From the NCBI RefSeq assembly GCF_014638745.1, contig NZ_BMFO01000003.1, forward strand, positions 205,976-269,975: a DNA stretch of 64,000 nt. Direction: 5' to 3'. Origin of the DNA: Arenimonas maotaiensis (GTDB taxonomy: Bacteria; Pseudomonadota; Gammaproteobacteria; Xanthomonadales; Xanthomonadaceae). Below the pieces are notes generated by a model. It did no database searches, was not told the DNA's origin, and was given only the letters and a program-made list of their open reading frames with translations. How positions within the stretch are numbered: position 1 is the first letter of the stretch; each line of letters opens with the position of its first letter. The translations under genes were made by a program, and so were the position numbers. Positions 18,222 through 27,923 of this stretch are shown here, in pieces.

Positions 18222-18656
18222 GTGCGTAATTTACTGCTGTTGCTGGCGTTGGCGTTGACCGGCTGCGCGTCGGGCTATGGGAAATCGAATATCTTCGGCG
18301 GCTATTGGAGCAAGGACGGCCCCGGCGAACTGGTCGAGGTCGGCTTCAACGGCAACGGCTACACCGACATCCGCAAGGTCGAGATCTACGTGCTGTTCCG
18401 CAGCGCCGAAATCGCCAAGCAACGCGGCAAAGCGCATTTCAGCATCTACCAGAACCTGGCCAACGCCATCGTTGATCGGCCGTTGAGCGAGGAGACCCAA
18501 GCCAGCGCCATCGGCGGCAAGCCGTACGCCAAGGTGTTCATGCTGATGCACGACGCGCCGGTGGCCGGCTCCCTGGTCGCCGACGATATCCTGGCCAAGT
18601 ACGATGCGCAGGTCAAAGGCAATCAAGCCATCGATGCGGCGGGAGCCAAGCAATGA
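18222..18656 (+). CDS. Small lipoprotein, CC0125/CC1285-like
   Basis: A 144-residue lipoprotein. The GTG start at 18222 has a good Shine-Dalgarno (AGGGGAT) and gives a standard lipoprotein signal with lipobox LTGC. The mature part has GGYWSKDGPG, then EVGFNGNGYTDIRKVEIYVLFRSAEIA, resembling the CC0125/CC1285 lipoprotein pattern (FxGNGYT...LLRSAELA). That assignment is from memory of the family and is tentative. The final codons overlap the next lipoprotein gene by four bases (ATGA), so the two are translationally coupled. Confidence 0.75.
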   Translation: MRNLLLLLALALTGCASGYGKSNIFGGYWSKDGPGELVEVGFNGNGYTDIRKVEIYVLFRSAEIAKQRGKAHFSIYQNLANAIVDRPLSEETQASAIGGKPYAKVFMLMHDAPVAGSLVADDILAKYDAQVKGNQAIDAAGAKQ

Positions 18657-19084
18657 ACGACGTGCTGAAAATCGCGGCCATGGGTGCAGCGTTGTTTTCC
18701 ATCGGTTGCGCCAGCCTGCCGCCTTACCAGGCGCCGCCAATAACCGATCCGGGCGCGGCCATCCTCGACCTCAGCCGCATCCCCAGCGGTTCGATCTGCA
18801 CCAACGGCGTGCTGTACGCGTTCAACAACAGCCGGGAAAAGGAGCTGGCGGTTCCGACCGGCGGCCGTGTCGGCATCAGCAGCTACGTGATGATGGCCGA
18901 TTACCAGGTGACCTACAGCTGTTATCCGGGCCTGAGCTTCAAGCCGGAAGCCGGCAAGCAGTATCTGCTCAATGTCGAAATCGAAGACCAGAAGTGCCGG
19001 CTCGAGATCTACCAGAAAGGTGCGCAGAACCGCACCGGTCTGGCCTTGGTGCCCGGCGTGCTGCCGCCGCAATACTGCAAGTAA
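18653..19084 (+). CDS. Small lipoprotein, hypothetical
   Basis: A 143-residue lipoprotein with a signal peptide ending SIGC. The mature domain looks like a compact beta-sandwich with four cysteines (SICTNG, YSCYPG, DQKCRL, PQYCK), probably two disulfides. The KPEAGKQYLLNVEIEDQKC segment resembles DUF2846-like lipoproteins, but I am not certain. It overlaps the previous lipoprotein gene by four bases; the pair probably forms one envelope function. Confidence 0.75.
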   Translation: MNDVLKIAAMGAALFSIGCASLPPYQAPPITDPGAAILDLSRIPSGSICTNGVLYAFNNSREKELAVPTGGRVGISSYVMMADYQVTYSCYPGLSFKPEAGKQYLLNVEIEDQKCRLEIYQKGAQNRTGLALVPGVLPPQYCK

Positions 19085-19092
19085 ATTCCACG

Positions 19093-19164
19093 GTAGGGAC
19101 GAATCTTGTATTCGCCCGGCTTCACGGTGCCCCCGTTAAGGGCGAACACGAGGTTCGCCCCTAC
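19093..19164. repeat. Pair of inverted palindromic repeat units
   Basis: Two 25-base units face each other: 19093-19117 (GTAGGGACGAAT...TTCGCCC) and 19140-19164 (GGGCGAAC...CGCCCCTAC). They match at 21 of 25 positions when one is reversed. Each unit is itself partly palindromic (GGGNCGAA...TTCGCCC). This is the pattern of a dispersed intergenic repeat of REP/MITE type. The right unit includes the stop codon of the converging formylglutathione hydrolase gene (19161-19163), so the element inserted at or into the end of that gene. Confidence 0.6.
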
Positions 19165-20008
19165 GGCGACAATACCCGCGCATGATGCCGCAGATGGTCT
19201 TCGATGAAGCTTTGGATGAACCAGTAGCTGTGGTCATAGCCGGCGTGCTGGCGCAGCAACAGCGGCTGATTGGCGGCATCGCAGGCTGCTTGGAACAGCT
19301 CCGGCCGCAGCTGCTCGGCCAAGAATGCATCGTCCGCGCCTTGGTCGATCAGAATCGGGCCGTCGAAGCCGTGGCCGTCTGCCATCAGCGCGGTGGCATC
19401 GTGCCCGCGCCAGGCGGTTTCATCGTTGCCCAGATAGCGCGGGAAGGCCTTTTGGCCCCACGGCACCTGCATCGGCGCCACGATCGGCGCGAATGCCGAC
19501 AGCGAACGGAAGCGCTGCGGGTGGCGCAGCGCCAGCGTCAGTGCGCCGTGGCCGCCCATCGAGTGCCCGCTGATGCCCAAACGCGCCACATCGATGCCGA
19601 AGTGCGCGTCCAGCAGCATCGGTAGTTCGCGCACCACCACGCTTTCCATACCGAAGCGGCCGGCATACGGCGCCTGCGTGGCGTCCAGCCAGAAGCCGGC
19701 GCCTTCGCCGAACTCCCAATCGCCGGTGGCGCCCTCGATGCCGGTTTCGCGCGGGCTGGTGTCCGGCGTGACCAAAGCCAAGCCGAGTTCGGCCGCCACG
19801 CGCTGGGCGCCGGCCTTGATGGCGAAGGTTTCCTCGGTGCAGGTGAGGCCGGCCAGGAACAGCAGCGCCGGCACACGGCCGCTGCGTTCGGGCCGGAACA
19901 CGCCGAAGCGCATCGGCCCGCCGCAGGCGCTCGATTCATAGCGGTAGAAGCCCTGCACGCCGCCGAAGCAGCGCTTTTCGGACAGCACCTCCAGCGCCGG
20001 CACCGCCA

Positions 20009-20009
<1 letters not shown>
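19161..20009 (-). CDS. fghA: S-formylglutathione hydrolase
   Basis: A 282-residue esterase-D family alpha/beta hydrolase that splits S-formylglutathione to formate and glutathione, the last step of glutathione-dependent formaldehyde oxidation. Catalytic Ser150 is in SGHSMGGHG, the Asp is in DQGADDAF (226-227), and His260 is in AGYDHSYWF. The ATG at 20009 overlaps the frmA stop by one base, so the pair is translationally coupled. The last residues and TAG stop fall in the inverted repeat at 19140-19164. The last few residues before the stop (VLSP) are therefore probably not native, but the catalytic core is complete. Confidence 0.95.
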
Positions 20010-21148
<1,139 letters not shown>

Positions 21149-21183
21149 TTACCGCAAATAGAGAGACTGCGAGTGATGGTTTT

Positions 21184-21236
21184 GTTTGAATCAAGCCGCG
21201 CCGCGAAGCGGCGTCGGCTTGAACGAATTGTTAGGC
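21184..21236 (-). other. Integron attC site (59-base-element type), 3' core degenerate
   Basis: Read on the minus strand it starts with core site R'' GCCTAAC (21236-21230) and continues into a long hairpin: TCAAGCCGCGCCGC (21191-21204) pairs with GCGGCGTCGGCTTGA (21208-21222). One unpaired base at 21214 matches the extrahelical base typical of attC. The sequence closely resembles the aadA-type attC as I remember it. The far core site (expected GTTRRRY near 21184) has degenerated to AACAAAA, so this copy may be unable to recombine. Confidence 0.8.
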
Positions 21237-21656
21237 TTTGCGCAGTTTCTTTCTCATTGCTACCGCAACCCCGGTGAACGCTATAGCAATCACACCAATA
21301 GTCCATGCAATCCAAAAGACTGTGCCGCCCAACGACCGCTCACCAAGCGAGAAGTGGAATAAAAGCATGAGAAGCGCTGTGACGCCGAAGGCTTGAGCTA
21401 TGGTTCGTGCCATCAGATAGCCAGAATCGTCTGGCGTGTGCTGATGGACAGAATTAGCTGCCAGCGCCCCATGGTCGACATTGAGTGCGGCCGCTAGACA
21501 AACCTTAGTTTCGTTTGATGCTGTTGACTCATTCTCAGCGCGTTGAACTGTGCGTAAGCTGACACCCGCTGCGGTCGCTAATTGATCTTGAGACCAAGCA
21601 CGTGCTTCACGAAGTGCTCGAATTTTGTTGCCGTCAACTTTCAAAGTTTGTTCCAT
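21231..21656 (-). CDS. XRE-family HTH regulator with C-terminal membrane helices (integron cassette gene)
   Basis: A 141-residue protein. Residues 9-65 form a Cro/C1-type HTH (IRALREARAWSQDQLATAAGVSLRTVQRAE). About residues 80-105 and 110-133 are two hydrophobic helices, ending in a basic MRKKLRKA tail. This is a membrane-anchored DNA-binding layout seen in small XRE proteins. The Shine-Dalgarno AGGAG lies six bases before the ATG and overlaps the palindrome CCTCTTGAAGAGG. Codon use is much less GC-biased than its neighbours. The stop codon TAA is inside the attC core site, the normal arrangement for a cassette gene. Target genes are unknown. Confidence 0.85.
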   Translation of the reverse strand: MEQTLKVDGNKIRALREARAWSQDQLATAAGVSLRTVQRAENESTASNETKVCLAAALNVDHGALAANSVHQHTPDDSGYLMARTIAQAFGVTALLMLLFHFSLGERSLGGTVFWIAWTIGVIAIAFTGVAVAMRKKLRKA

Positions 21657-21664
21657 AACGGGCT

Positions 21665-21677
21665 CCTCTTGAAGAGG
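21665..21677. promoter_or_regulatory. 13-bp palindrome at the cassette gene ribosome site (possible operator)
   Basis: CCTCTTGAAGAGG is a perfect palindrome around a central G and overlaps the Shine-Dalgarno of the HTH gene. It could be the regulator's own operator. The rest of 21678-21910 holds the cassette 5' end and the topA terminator; no other gene is visible. Confidence 0.35.
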
Positions 21678-21870
21678 TCCCGATCATACCCATCTCTGGA
21701 TTGGTTGCTACGTCAGTAAGCCGCCAAGATACGACAGTTTACCGCCAGTATGCGTAAGTGATTGATTGCAAAGCCTAACTAGCATTAGACGACCAAATAG
21801 CCGCATAACTCATTAAATATCAGATTAAGCCGTTCATCAATAAGAATAATTCTTGCCTGATACAAACGAA

Positions 21871-21893
21871 AAAAGCGGCCGAAGCCGCCTTTT
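21871..21893. terminator. Rho-independent terminator of topA
   Basis: AAAAGCGGC (21871-21879), CGAA loop, GCCGCCTTTT (21884-21893). On the minus strand the hairpin has a TTCG tetraloop and is followed by a T run, directly after the topA stop. Confidence 0.85.
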
Positions 21894-21910
21894 CCGTATC
21901 TGTATAAGCC

Positions 21911-24397
21911 TTACTTCGCGGCTTTCTTCACCGCTTTCTTGGCGGCCTTTTTCACGGCTTTCTTCGCGGCTTTCTTGGCCGGGGCTTTCTTCGCGGCCTT
22001 TTTCGCCGCTTTCTTGGCCGGCGCTTTTTTCACGGCGGCCTTCTTCACGGCGGGCGCTTTCTTCGCTACGGCTTTCTTGGCCACTTTCTTGGCCGCGCGA
22101 CCGAACTTGCGCACCGGCTTGCCTTCGGCCAGCAGGGCTTCGCATTCCTCCTGCGTCAGCGAGGCCGGCTCGCGGTCCTTCGGGATCTTGGCGTTGAACG
22201 CGCCGTCGGTGATGTACGGGCCGAAGCGGCCGTTCAGCACCTGGATGTCGGTGCCCTCGAAGGTCTTGATGAAGCGGTTGGCCAGGTATTCGCGGCGGCC
22301 GTGGATCAGCTCCACGGCCTTGTCCAGCTCGATCTGGTACGGGTCGATCTCTTTCGGGATGGAGGCGAAGGTGTCGCCGTGCTTCACGTACGGCCCGAAC
22401 TGCCCGATGGCGACCATGACCGGCTTGCCTTCCAGCTCGCCCAGGTTCTTCGGCAGCTCGAACAGCTTCAGCGCTTCCGGCAACTGGATGGTGAAGATGC
22501 TCTGCTCCGGGCGCAGCGAGGCGAACTTGGGCTTGTCCTCGTCGTCCTTGCTGCCGATCTGCGCGAACGCGCCGTATTTGCCCATGCGCACCGACACCGG
22601 CTTGCCGGACGCCGGATCGACGCCCAGATCGCGCTGGCCGGTACCTTCCGAGCGGTTGACCTCGTCGGTCTTCTCGTCGAGCGTGGCCTTGAACTCCTTC
22701 CAGAACTTGTCCATCAGCACGGTCCACGGCTCCTCGCCGCGCGAGACCGAGTCCAGCTCGTCCTCCAGCTTGGCGGTGAAGTCGTAGTCCACGTAGTGCT
22801 CGAAGTGCGAGGTCAGGAAGCGGTTGACCAGGCGGCCGACGTCGGTCGGCTTGAACGCGCGGCTTTCCAGCACGGCGTAGGCCTTGTACAGCAGGGTCTG
22901 GATGATGCTGGAATAGGTCGACGGGCGGCCGATGCCGTATTCCTCGAGCGTCTTCACCAGGCTGGCTTCGGTGTAGCGCGGCGGCGGCTTGGTGAAGTGC
23001 TGTTCGCCCAGGATGTCTTCCAGCGGCACGCTCTGGCCTTCGGCCAGCGGCGGCAGCTGCGCGTTGGCCTCGTCCTCGTCGTTCTCCTTCTGGTCCTTGC
23101 CTTCCTCGTACACCAGCAGGAAGCCGGGATCGACCACGGTGGTGCCGGTGGCGCGGAACGCGTGCTGCGCGCCGGCGGCCAGCTCCACGCTGACGGTGTT
23201 GAGCGTGGCCGGGATCATCTGGCAGGCCACCGCGCGCTTCCAGATCAGTTCGTACAGGCGGCGCTCGTCGTCGCTCAGGAACTTGCCGATCTTGGCCGGC
23301 GTGCGGCCGGCGAAGGTGGGGCGGATGGCTTCGTGCGCTTCCTGCGCATTCTTGGATTTTGACTTGTAGACGTTCGGTTCGGCCGGCAGGTTGTGCTTGC
23401 CGTATTCCTGCGTGATCACCTCGCGAAGTTGGCTCAGGGCCTCGGCGGACAGGCTGGTGGAGTCGGTACGCATGTAGCTGATCAGGCCGACGGTGCCTTC
23501 CTCGCCCACGGCCACGCCTTCATACAGCTTCTGCGCCACCTGCATGGTCTTCTTGGTGGTGAAGCCGAGCTTGCGCGCGGCCTCCTGCTGCAGGGTGGAG
23601 GTGATGAACGGCGGCGCCGGACGGCGCTTGCGTTCCTTGCGCGCCACCTCGGCCACCTTCAGCGCGCTGCCGGCGGCGGCCTTCAGGCGCGCCAGCGCGT
23701 CGTGCGCGGTCTTTCCGTCGGTGACGGTGAACTGTTCGAACTTGGCGCCGTCCAGCTTCACGCAGCGGGCGCTGAAGCGCTGGCCCTTCTCCTGCAGCTG
23801 GGCGGTGAACGACCAGTGCTCGCGGCTGACGAAGGCCTCGATCTCGTCCTCGCGTTCGCAGATCAGGCGCAGCGCTGGCGATTGCACGCGCCCGGCCGAC
23901 AGCCCGTTCTTGATCTTGCGCCACAGGATCGGCGACAGGTTGAAGCCGACCAGGTGGTCGAGCGCGCGCCGCGCCTGGTAGGCGTCCACCAGGTCGCCGG
24001 CGATCTGGCGCGGATGCTCCACGGCGTACTGCACCGCTTTGGGCGTGATTTCGGTGAACACCACCCGGTGCAGGGCCTTGTCCTTCAGCAGCTTCTTCTC
24101 GTCCAGGATCTCGCGGATGTGCCAGGCGATGGCCTCGCCCTCGCGGTCCGGGTCGGACGCCAGATAGATGGCGTCGGCGTCCTTGGCGGCCTTGGTGATG
24201 GCGTCCACGTACTTCTGGTTCTTGTCCTGCACCTCGTAGCGCATCGCGAAGCCGTTGTCGACGTTCACCGCGCCGTCCTTGCCGGGCAGGTCGCGGACAT
24301 GGCCGTAGGACGCCAGGACCAGGAAGTCCTTGCCCAGGTATTTATTGATCGTCTTGGCCTTGGCCGGCGACTCGACGATCAACAGGTTCTTTGCCAT
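21911..24397 (-). CDS. topA: DNA topoisomerase I
   Basis: An 828-residue type IA topoisomerase that relaxes negative supercoils. The Toprim domain (LLIVESPAKAKTINKYLG, acidic DPDREGEAIAWH) is N-terminal. The active-site Tyr is in GLISYMRTDST and the conserved EEYGIGRPSTY motif follows. The C-terminal part has topoisomerase repeats (ISFG/RMGKYGAFAQIG and VMVAIGQFGPYVKHG) rather than the tetracysteine zinc fingers of the E. coli enzyme. It ends in a ~65-residue tail made almost only of Lys, Ala, Val and Pro. Such tails bind DNA in other topoisomerases I. The start is the ATG at 24397; the frame extends 12 codons further without support. Confidence 0.96.
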   Translation of the reverse strand: MAKNLLIVESPAKAKTINKYLGKDFLVLASYGHVRDLPGKDGAVNVDNGFAMRYEVQDKNQKYVDAITKAAKDADAIYLASDPDREGEAIAWHIREILDEKKLLKDKALHRVVFTEITPKAVQYAVEHPRQIAGDLVDAYQARRALDHLVGFNLSPILWRKIKNGLSAGRVQSPALRLICEREDEIEAFVSREHWSFTAQLQEKGQRFSARCVKLDGAKFEQFTVTDGKTAHDALARLKAAAGSALKVAEVARKERKRRPAPPFITSTLQQEAARKLGFTTKKTMQVAQKLYEGVAVGEEGTVGLISYMRTDSTSLSAEALSQLREVITQEYGKHNLPAEPNVYKSKSKNAQEAHEAIRPTFAGRTPAKIGKFLSDDERRLYELIWKRAVACQMIPATLNTVSVELAAGAQHAFRATGTTVVDPGFLLVYEEGKDQKENDEDEANAQLPPLAEGQSVPLEDILGEQHFTKPPPRYTEASLVKTLEEYGIGRPSTYSSIIQTLLYKAYAVLESRAFKPTDVGRLVNRFLTSHFEHYVDYDFTAKLEDELDSVSRGEEPWTVLMDKFWKEFKATLDEKTDEVNRSEGTGQRDLGVDPASGKPVSVRMGKYGAFAQIGSKDDEDKPKFASLRPEQSIFTIQLPEALKLFELPKNLGELEGKPVMVAIGQFGPYVKHGDTFASIPKEIDPYQIELDKAVELIHGRREYLANRFIKTFEGTDIQVLNGRFGPYITDGAFNAKIPKDREPASLTQEECEALLAEGKPVRKFGRAAKKVAKKAVAKKAPAVKKAAVKKAPAKKAAKKAAKKAPAKKAAKKAVKKAAKKAVKKAAK

Positions 24398-24511
24398 GTT
24401 GCGCTCCGGGAAATCGTTCAATGCAGAAGTCAAAGCCCGCGCGGGGCGGGCTGGTTCTTTTTTATTAAGGCACCAAGCCGGGGGGTGCTGTCAAGTGCCG
24501 GGGCCGGCGGC

Positions 24512-24985
24512 TCAGTGGACCGGCTCGGGGTCGTTGGCGAAAATCTGGCTTTCCATCCAGGCGAAGGCGGCCTCGGAACCGGGCTGGTTGAACAGCACCA
24601 TCAGCACCACCCACTTCAGGTCGTCGAGGTCGATCTCGTCCTGGTCCAGGGCCATGGCACGGTCGATCACCAGCTCGCGCTGTTCGGCCGAAATCACCCG
24701 GTTCTGCTCCAGGAACATCAAAAAACCGCGCGCCTCCGGATCGAAGCGTTCCAGCTCGGCGGCGGCGAACAGGCGGATCGGGCCGACGTCGGCGACGCAG
24801 GCCGGACGCGGTCGGTCCTGGGCCAGGGTTTCCAGCCAGTCGAAGGCCTTGCTGACCTCGGCCGGCGAGAAGCCGGCCTGGATGAGGTTGTTCTGCAGGG
24901 TGTCGGGGTCTTGGACCAGATCGGGTTGGTCGTAGATGTAGTGCTCGAAGAGGTAAAGCAAGACGTTCAGTATGGATTCTTTCAT
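24512..24985 (-). CDS. smg: Smg family protein (DUF494)
   Basis: A 157-residue acidic protein of the Smg/DUF494 family, recognised by its N-terminus ([17 protein letters not shown]) and the ending [10 protein letters not shown]...[17 protein letters not shown]. The family is conserved next to dprA and def in gammaproteobacteria. A role in biofilm regulation or competence has been suggested but the biochemistry is unknown. Its ATG overlaps the dprA stop by one base (TAATG), so the two are coupled. 114 bases separate it from topA. Confidence 0.93.
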   Translation of the reverse strand: MKESILNVLLYLFEHYIYDQPDLVQDPDTLQNNLIQAGFSPAEVSKAFDWLETLAQDRPRPACVADVGPIRLFAAAELERFDPEARGFLMFLEQNRVISAEQRELVIDRAMALDQDEIDLDDLKWVVLMVLFNQPGSEAAFAWMESQIFANDPEPVH

Positions 24986-26097
24986 TATCCTCTCGCTGGC
25001 GGCGCGTTCCGGATGGTTCTATGGTAGCGCCCGCACTGGTTTTCAACCCAACCGGAGATTTCCATGTCCATCAAAATGGACGAGATGTCCGCGGCTGTCA
25101 ATCCCGTGCGCAGGCACAGCGTGTCGACCGCCACGCCGTCGTGGCCAAGTGCCTGCCACAGCTGCCGTTGTGCGCCGTTCAGCGCCGGCTCCTCGGGCGG
25201 GGCGGGCGGCAGGCGCGGGCGCGATTGCGCCGGGATCGGCGCGGCCAGGCCGCCGCCGGCCGCGGCCAGGATGTGCGCCACCTCCTCGGGCTGTTCGACC
25301 AGGAACGCGCCGTCGCGGATCAGCTGGTGGCAGCCGTAGGCCACCGGGTTGTGGATCGAGCCGGGCACCGCCATCACCTCCTTGCCGAGTTCGGCCGCCA
25401 GCCGGGCGGTGATCAGCGCGCCGGAGCGGATGGCGGCTTCGATCACCAGCGTGCCGGCCGACAGCCCGGCGATCAGCCGGTTGCGCGCCGGAAAATGGCT
25501 GCGCAGCGCCGGCACGCCCGGCGGGTGTTCGGTGATGGCGGCGCCGTGCCGGCAGATGGCCTCGAACAGCTCTTCGTGGCCGCGCGGAAAGGCCAGGTCC
25601 GGTCCGGTCGCCAACGCCGCGAGGGTGGTGCCGGCCGAGAGCGCGCCCTCATGCGCGGCGGCGTCGATGCCGCTGGCCAGGCCGCTGGTGACGGTGTAGC
25701 CGATGCCGGCCAGATGCCGGGCGAACTGGTGCGCGCATTCCAGGCCGGCGGCGCTGGGCTTGCGGGTGCCGACGATGGCGACCTGCGGATGCCAGAGCAG
25801 CTCGCACCGGCCGCGCACGAACAGGAATGGCGGCGGTGAGGCGACGTGGCGCAGCGCCGGCGGGTAGTCGGTTTCGTGCCAGGCCAGCAGATGGCTGCCG
25901 GGTTCCTGCAGCCAGGCCAGGCCGCGCTCGAGCAGGGCGTGCTTGGCGCGCAGGCCGCGTTCCAGGCTGCGGTCGCGCTGCTGCAACGCGTGCCAGGCCT
26001 CGGGCGCGTTGCCGTAATGGTCGAGTGCTTCGCGCACGGCAGCACTGCGGGCGTCGCACAGACGCAGTTGCAGGCAGGCAAGGGCATGGTCGGTCAT
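24985..26097 (-). CDS. dprA: DNA-processing protein DprA (Smf)
   Basis: A 370-residue protein that loads RecA on incoming single strands during natural transformation. An N-terminal helical segment is followed by the Rossmann-like domain with [53 protein letters not shown] and [16 protein letters not shown]-terminal winged-helix-like domain ([20 protein letters not shown]) completes the full-length form. It lies between the LysM gene and smg in the usual order. A GC hairpin precedes it. Confidence 0.95.
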   Translation of the reverse strand: MTDHALACLQLRLCDARSAAVREALDHYGNAPEAWHALQQRDRSLERGLRAKHALLERGLAWLQEPGSHLLAWHETDYPPALRHVASPPPFLFVRGRCELLWHPQVAIVGTRKPSAAGLECAHQFARHLAGIGYTVTSGLASGIDAAAHEGALSAGTTLAALATGPDLAFPRGHEELFEAICRHGAAITEHPPGVPALRSHFPARNRLIAGLSAGTLVIEAAIRSGALITARLAAELGKEVMAVPGSIHNPVAYGCHQLIRDGAFLVEQPEEVAHILAAAGGGLAAPIPAQSRPRLPPAPPEEPALNGAQRQLWQALGHDGVAVDTLCLRTGLTAADISSILMDMEISGWVENQCGRYHRTIRNAPPARG

Positions 26098-26110
26098 GCC
26101 CCAAACGATA

Positions 26111-26130
26111 ACGGCGCCCGCAGGCGCCGT
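26111..26130. terminator. GC-rich hairpin between the LysM gene and dprA (weak terminator or attenuator)
   Basis: ACGGCGCC (26111-26118) pairs perfectly with GGCGCCGT (26123-26130) over a CGCA loop. On the minus strand it is followed only by a short T-rich stretch (TATCGTTTGG), so read-through into dprA is likely. Confidence 0.4.
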
Positions 26131-26165
26131 GTATCGGAATTGTCCGAATGCGTGCCGGAAAAGCC

Positions 26166-27302
26166 TTACGGCGAATCCGGGTTGGCCAGCAGGTAGCCGG
26201 CGCGGACCGGCTTGGCGTTTTCCATCACGATCGCGTAGCTCATGTTGTCGAAGGTGCGGAACACCATGGCGGTGCCGACGCGTTCGTTCGGCATGCGTAC
26301 GGTATCGGCGCGGGCCGCCAGTTCAGCGCGGTGCGCGATGCGGTCGCCGACGGTGTCGCCTGGGCGCAGGATGGCGTAGGTGCTGCCGTTGACCACGCCC
26401 TGCTTGCTGCCGAGCGGTATTGCGATGATGTCGCGGCCGCCGCTGACCAGACCGTCGCGCGAGGCCACCACCGGCACAGCGGCGCCGTCCAGCGGGCCCG
26501 GCGTCGACACGTAATACGGATCGTAGCCGGCGCCGGCGGCCGGTGCCACGCGGTCGCCCTGGCGGATTTCGCGCACGGACTCGGTGACCGCGATGGTCGC
26601 GGTGTCGCCGGACATCGCCGCCACGCGGCCGCTGGCCACGCGCGTCAATTCGGTGCCGAGGTAATCCTTGGAACCCGGCGAGGTCGAGGCGCCGCGCCAC
26701 AGGCGTTCGCCGTCGATGTAGTTGCGGTCGCCGCGGCGGTTCAGGTCGGCGCCGGCCACGTCCATGCCGCTGCGCGCGAAGTGCATGCTCGGGCGGAAGA
26801 TCTCCACCGCTTCGCCGACCGCCACGCCCTGCAGGCCGCGCACGTAGATCGTGTTGTTGACGCTGCCGAGCAGATGGCCCTCTTCGTTGCCGATCACGTG
26901 CGGCAGGTGCTTGAAGCCGTCGACCACGCGCACGTCGCGCAGGAACGGACGGTAGCGCGCCATGTCGATGGCGCCGACCGGCACGGTGTCGGCCGGACGC
27001 GCGGCGACGCTGGTGCCGGCGCCGGCGTCGTTGACCGTCAGCGTCGGTTTGCCGTCGATGTACACCAGACGGATCACGTCACCGGGGTAGATCAGGTTGG
27101 GGTTCTTGATCTGCGGATTCTTCTGCCAGACCTGCGGCCACTGCCAGGGCTTTTCCAGGAACTTGCCGGCGATGTCCCACAGGGTGTCGCCCTTCACCAC
27201 CACGTACTGCTCCGGGTGGTCGGTGCGCAGGTCGGCGGCGGCGGCATGCTGCGCGGCGAACAGGCCGACGGCGGCGGTCAAGGCTAATAGCGCATTTCGC
27301 AT
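26166..27302 (-). CDS. Exported LysM domain protein
   Basis: A 378-residue protein with a signal peptide ([20 protein letters not shown]). The LysM domain covers about residues 32-80 ([20 protein letters not shown], ending [11 protein letters not shown]). About 290 residues of beta-rich sequence without known motifs follow. LysM binds peptidoglycan, so the product is probably a periplasmic wall-associated protein. The gene is at a conserved position between dprA and def, facing def across a 111-base divergent promoter region. A link with cell-wall growth or DNA uptake is possible but not shown. Confidence 0.88.
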   Translation of the reverse strand: MRNALLALTAAVGLFAAQHAAAADLRTDHPEQYVVVKGDTLWDIAGKFLEKPWQWPQVWQKNPQIKNPNLIYPGDVIRLVYIDGKPTLTVNDAGAGTSVAARPADTVPVGAIDMARYRPFLRDVRVVDGFKHLPHVIGNEEGHLLGSVNNTIYVRGLQGVAVGEAVEIFRPSMHFARSGMDVAGADLNRRGDRNYIDGERLWRGASTSPGSKDYLGTELTRVASGRVAAMSGDTATIAVTESVREIRQGDRVAPAAGAGYDPYYVSTPGPLDGAAVPVVASRDGLVSGGRDIIAIPLGSKQGVVNGSTYAILRPGDTVGDRIAHRAELAARADTVRMPNERVGTAMVFRTFDNMSYAIVMENAKPVRAGYLLANPDSP

Positions 27303-27413
27303 GGTGACTCCCCTAACACCTTAATTATTACCAACAATATAGCCCAAAAAACGCCGTTTTTCGCAACAGGGGGTAAAATAGCCCTCCACGCATCGCCCGC
27401 ATTCCGGACCCCC

Positions 27414-27923
27414 ATGAGCCTGCTGACCATCCTCGAATACCCCGACAAGCGCCTGCGCACCGTCGCCACGCCGGTCGAATCGGTCGATGACGCCTTGCGC
27501 GCGCTGATCGACGACATGTTCGAAACCATGTACGACGCGCCCGGCATCGGCCTGGCCGCGACCCAGGTCAACGTGCACAAGCAGTTGATCGTGATGGACA
27601 TCTCCGAGGACAAGAGCGAGCCGCGGGTGTTCATCAACCCGCAGATCGTGGCGAAGGACGGCAGCCAGGTCTATCAGGAAGGCTGCCTGTCGCTGCCGAA
27701 CGTGTTCGCCGACGTCAAGCGCTGGAACACCATCACGGTCAAGGCCCTGGACCGCGACGGCCGCGAGTTCACCCTCGAGGCCGACGGCCTGCTGGCGGTC
27801 TGCATCCAGCACGAGATGGACCATCTGGCCGGCAAGGTGTTCGTCGACCACCTGTCGCCGCTGAAGCGCGCGCTGGCCGAGAAGAAACTGGCCAAGCAGC
27901 GCAAGCTCGCCGAAGAGGCCTGA
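27414..27923 (+). CDS. def: Peptide deformylase
   Basis: A 169-residue metalloenzyme that removes the formyl group from nascent proteins. All three family motifs are present: GIGLAATQ (44-51), EGCLS with metal ligand Cys91, and QHEMDHL with His133, Glu134 and His137. It is the first gene of def-fmt-rsmB; fmt begins at the very next base after the stop. Confidence 0.98.
   Translation: MSLLTILEYPDKRLRTVATPVESVDDALRALIDDMFETMYDAPGIGLAATQVNVHKQLIVMDISEDKSEPRVFINPQIVAKDGSQVYQEGCLSLPNVFADVKRWNTITVKALDRDGREFTLEADGLLAVCIQHEMDHLAGKVFVDHLSPLKRALAEKKLAKQRKLAEEA

Larger units (their letters stand above)
21184..21779 (-). mobile_element. Solitary integron gene cassette
   Basis: The cassette holds one gene (21231-21656) followed immediately by an attC hairpin. 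Its 5' boundary is marked by GTTAGGC (minus strand, 21779-21773). The 12 bases GTTAGGCTTTGC at that boundary are the exact complement of GCAAAGCCTAAC at the R'' end (21241-21230), as expected when the cassette start forms R' in its circular form. The content is much more AT-rich than the flanks. No integrase or second cassette is seen in the window. Confidence 0.75.

Noticed and set aside
21915..22110. Repetitive DNA resembling a tandem repeat array or CRISPR
   Set aside because: It is the coding sequence of the Lys/Ala-rich tail of TopA; there are no spacers or constant repeat units.
24434..24463. Hairpin plus T run between smg and topA
   Set aside because: The T run is on the plus strand, while both genes run on the minus strand; there is no plus-strand gene for it to end. 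Possibly a chance structure or an antisense stop.
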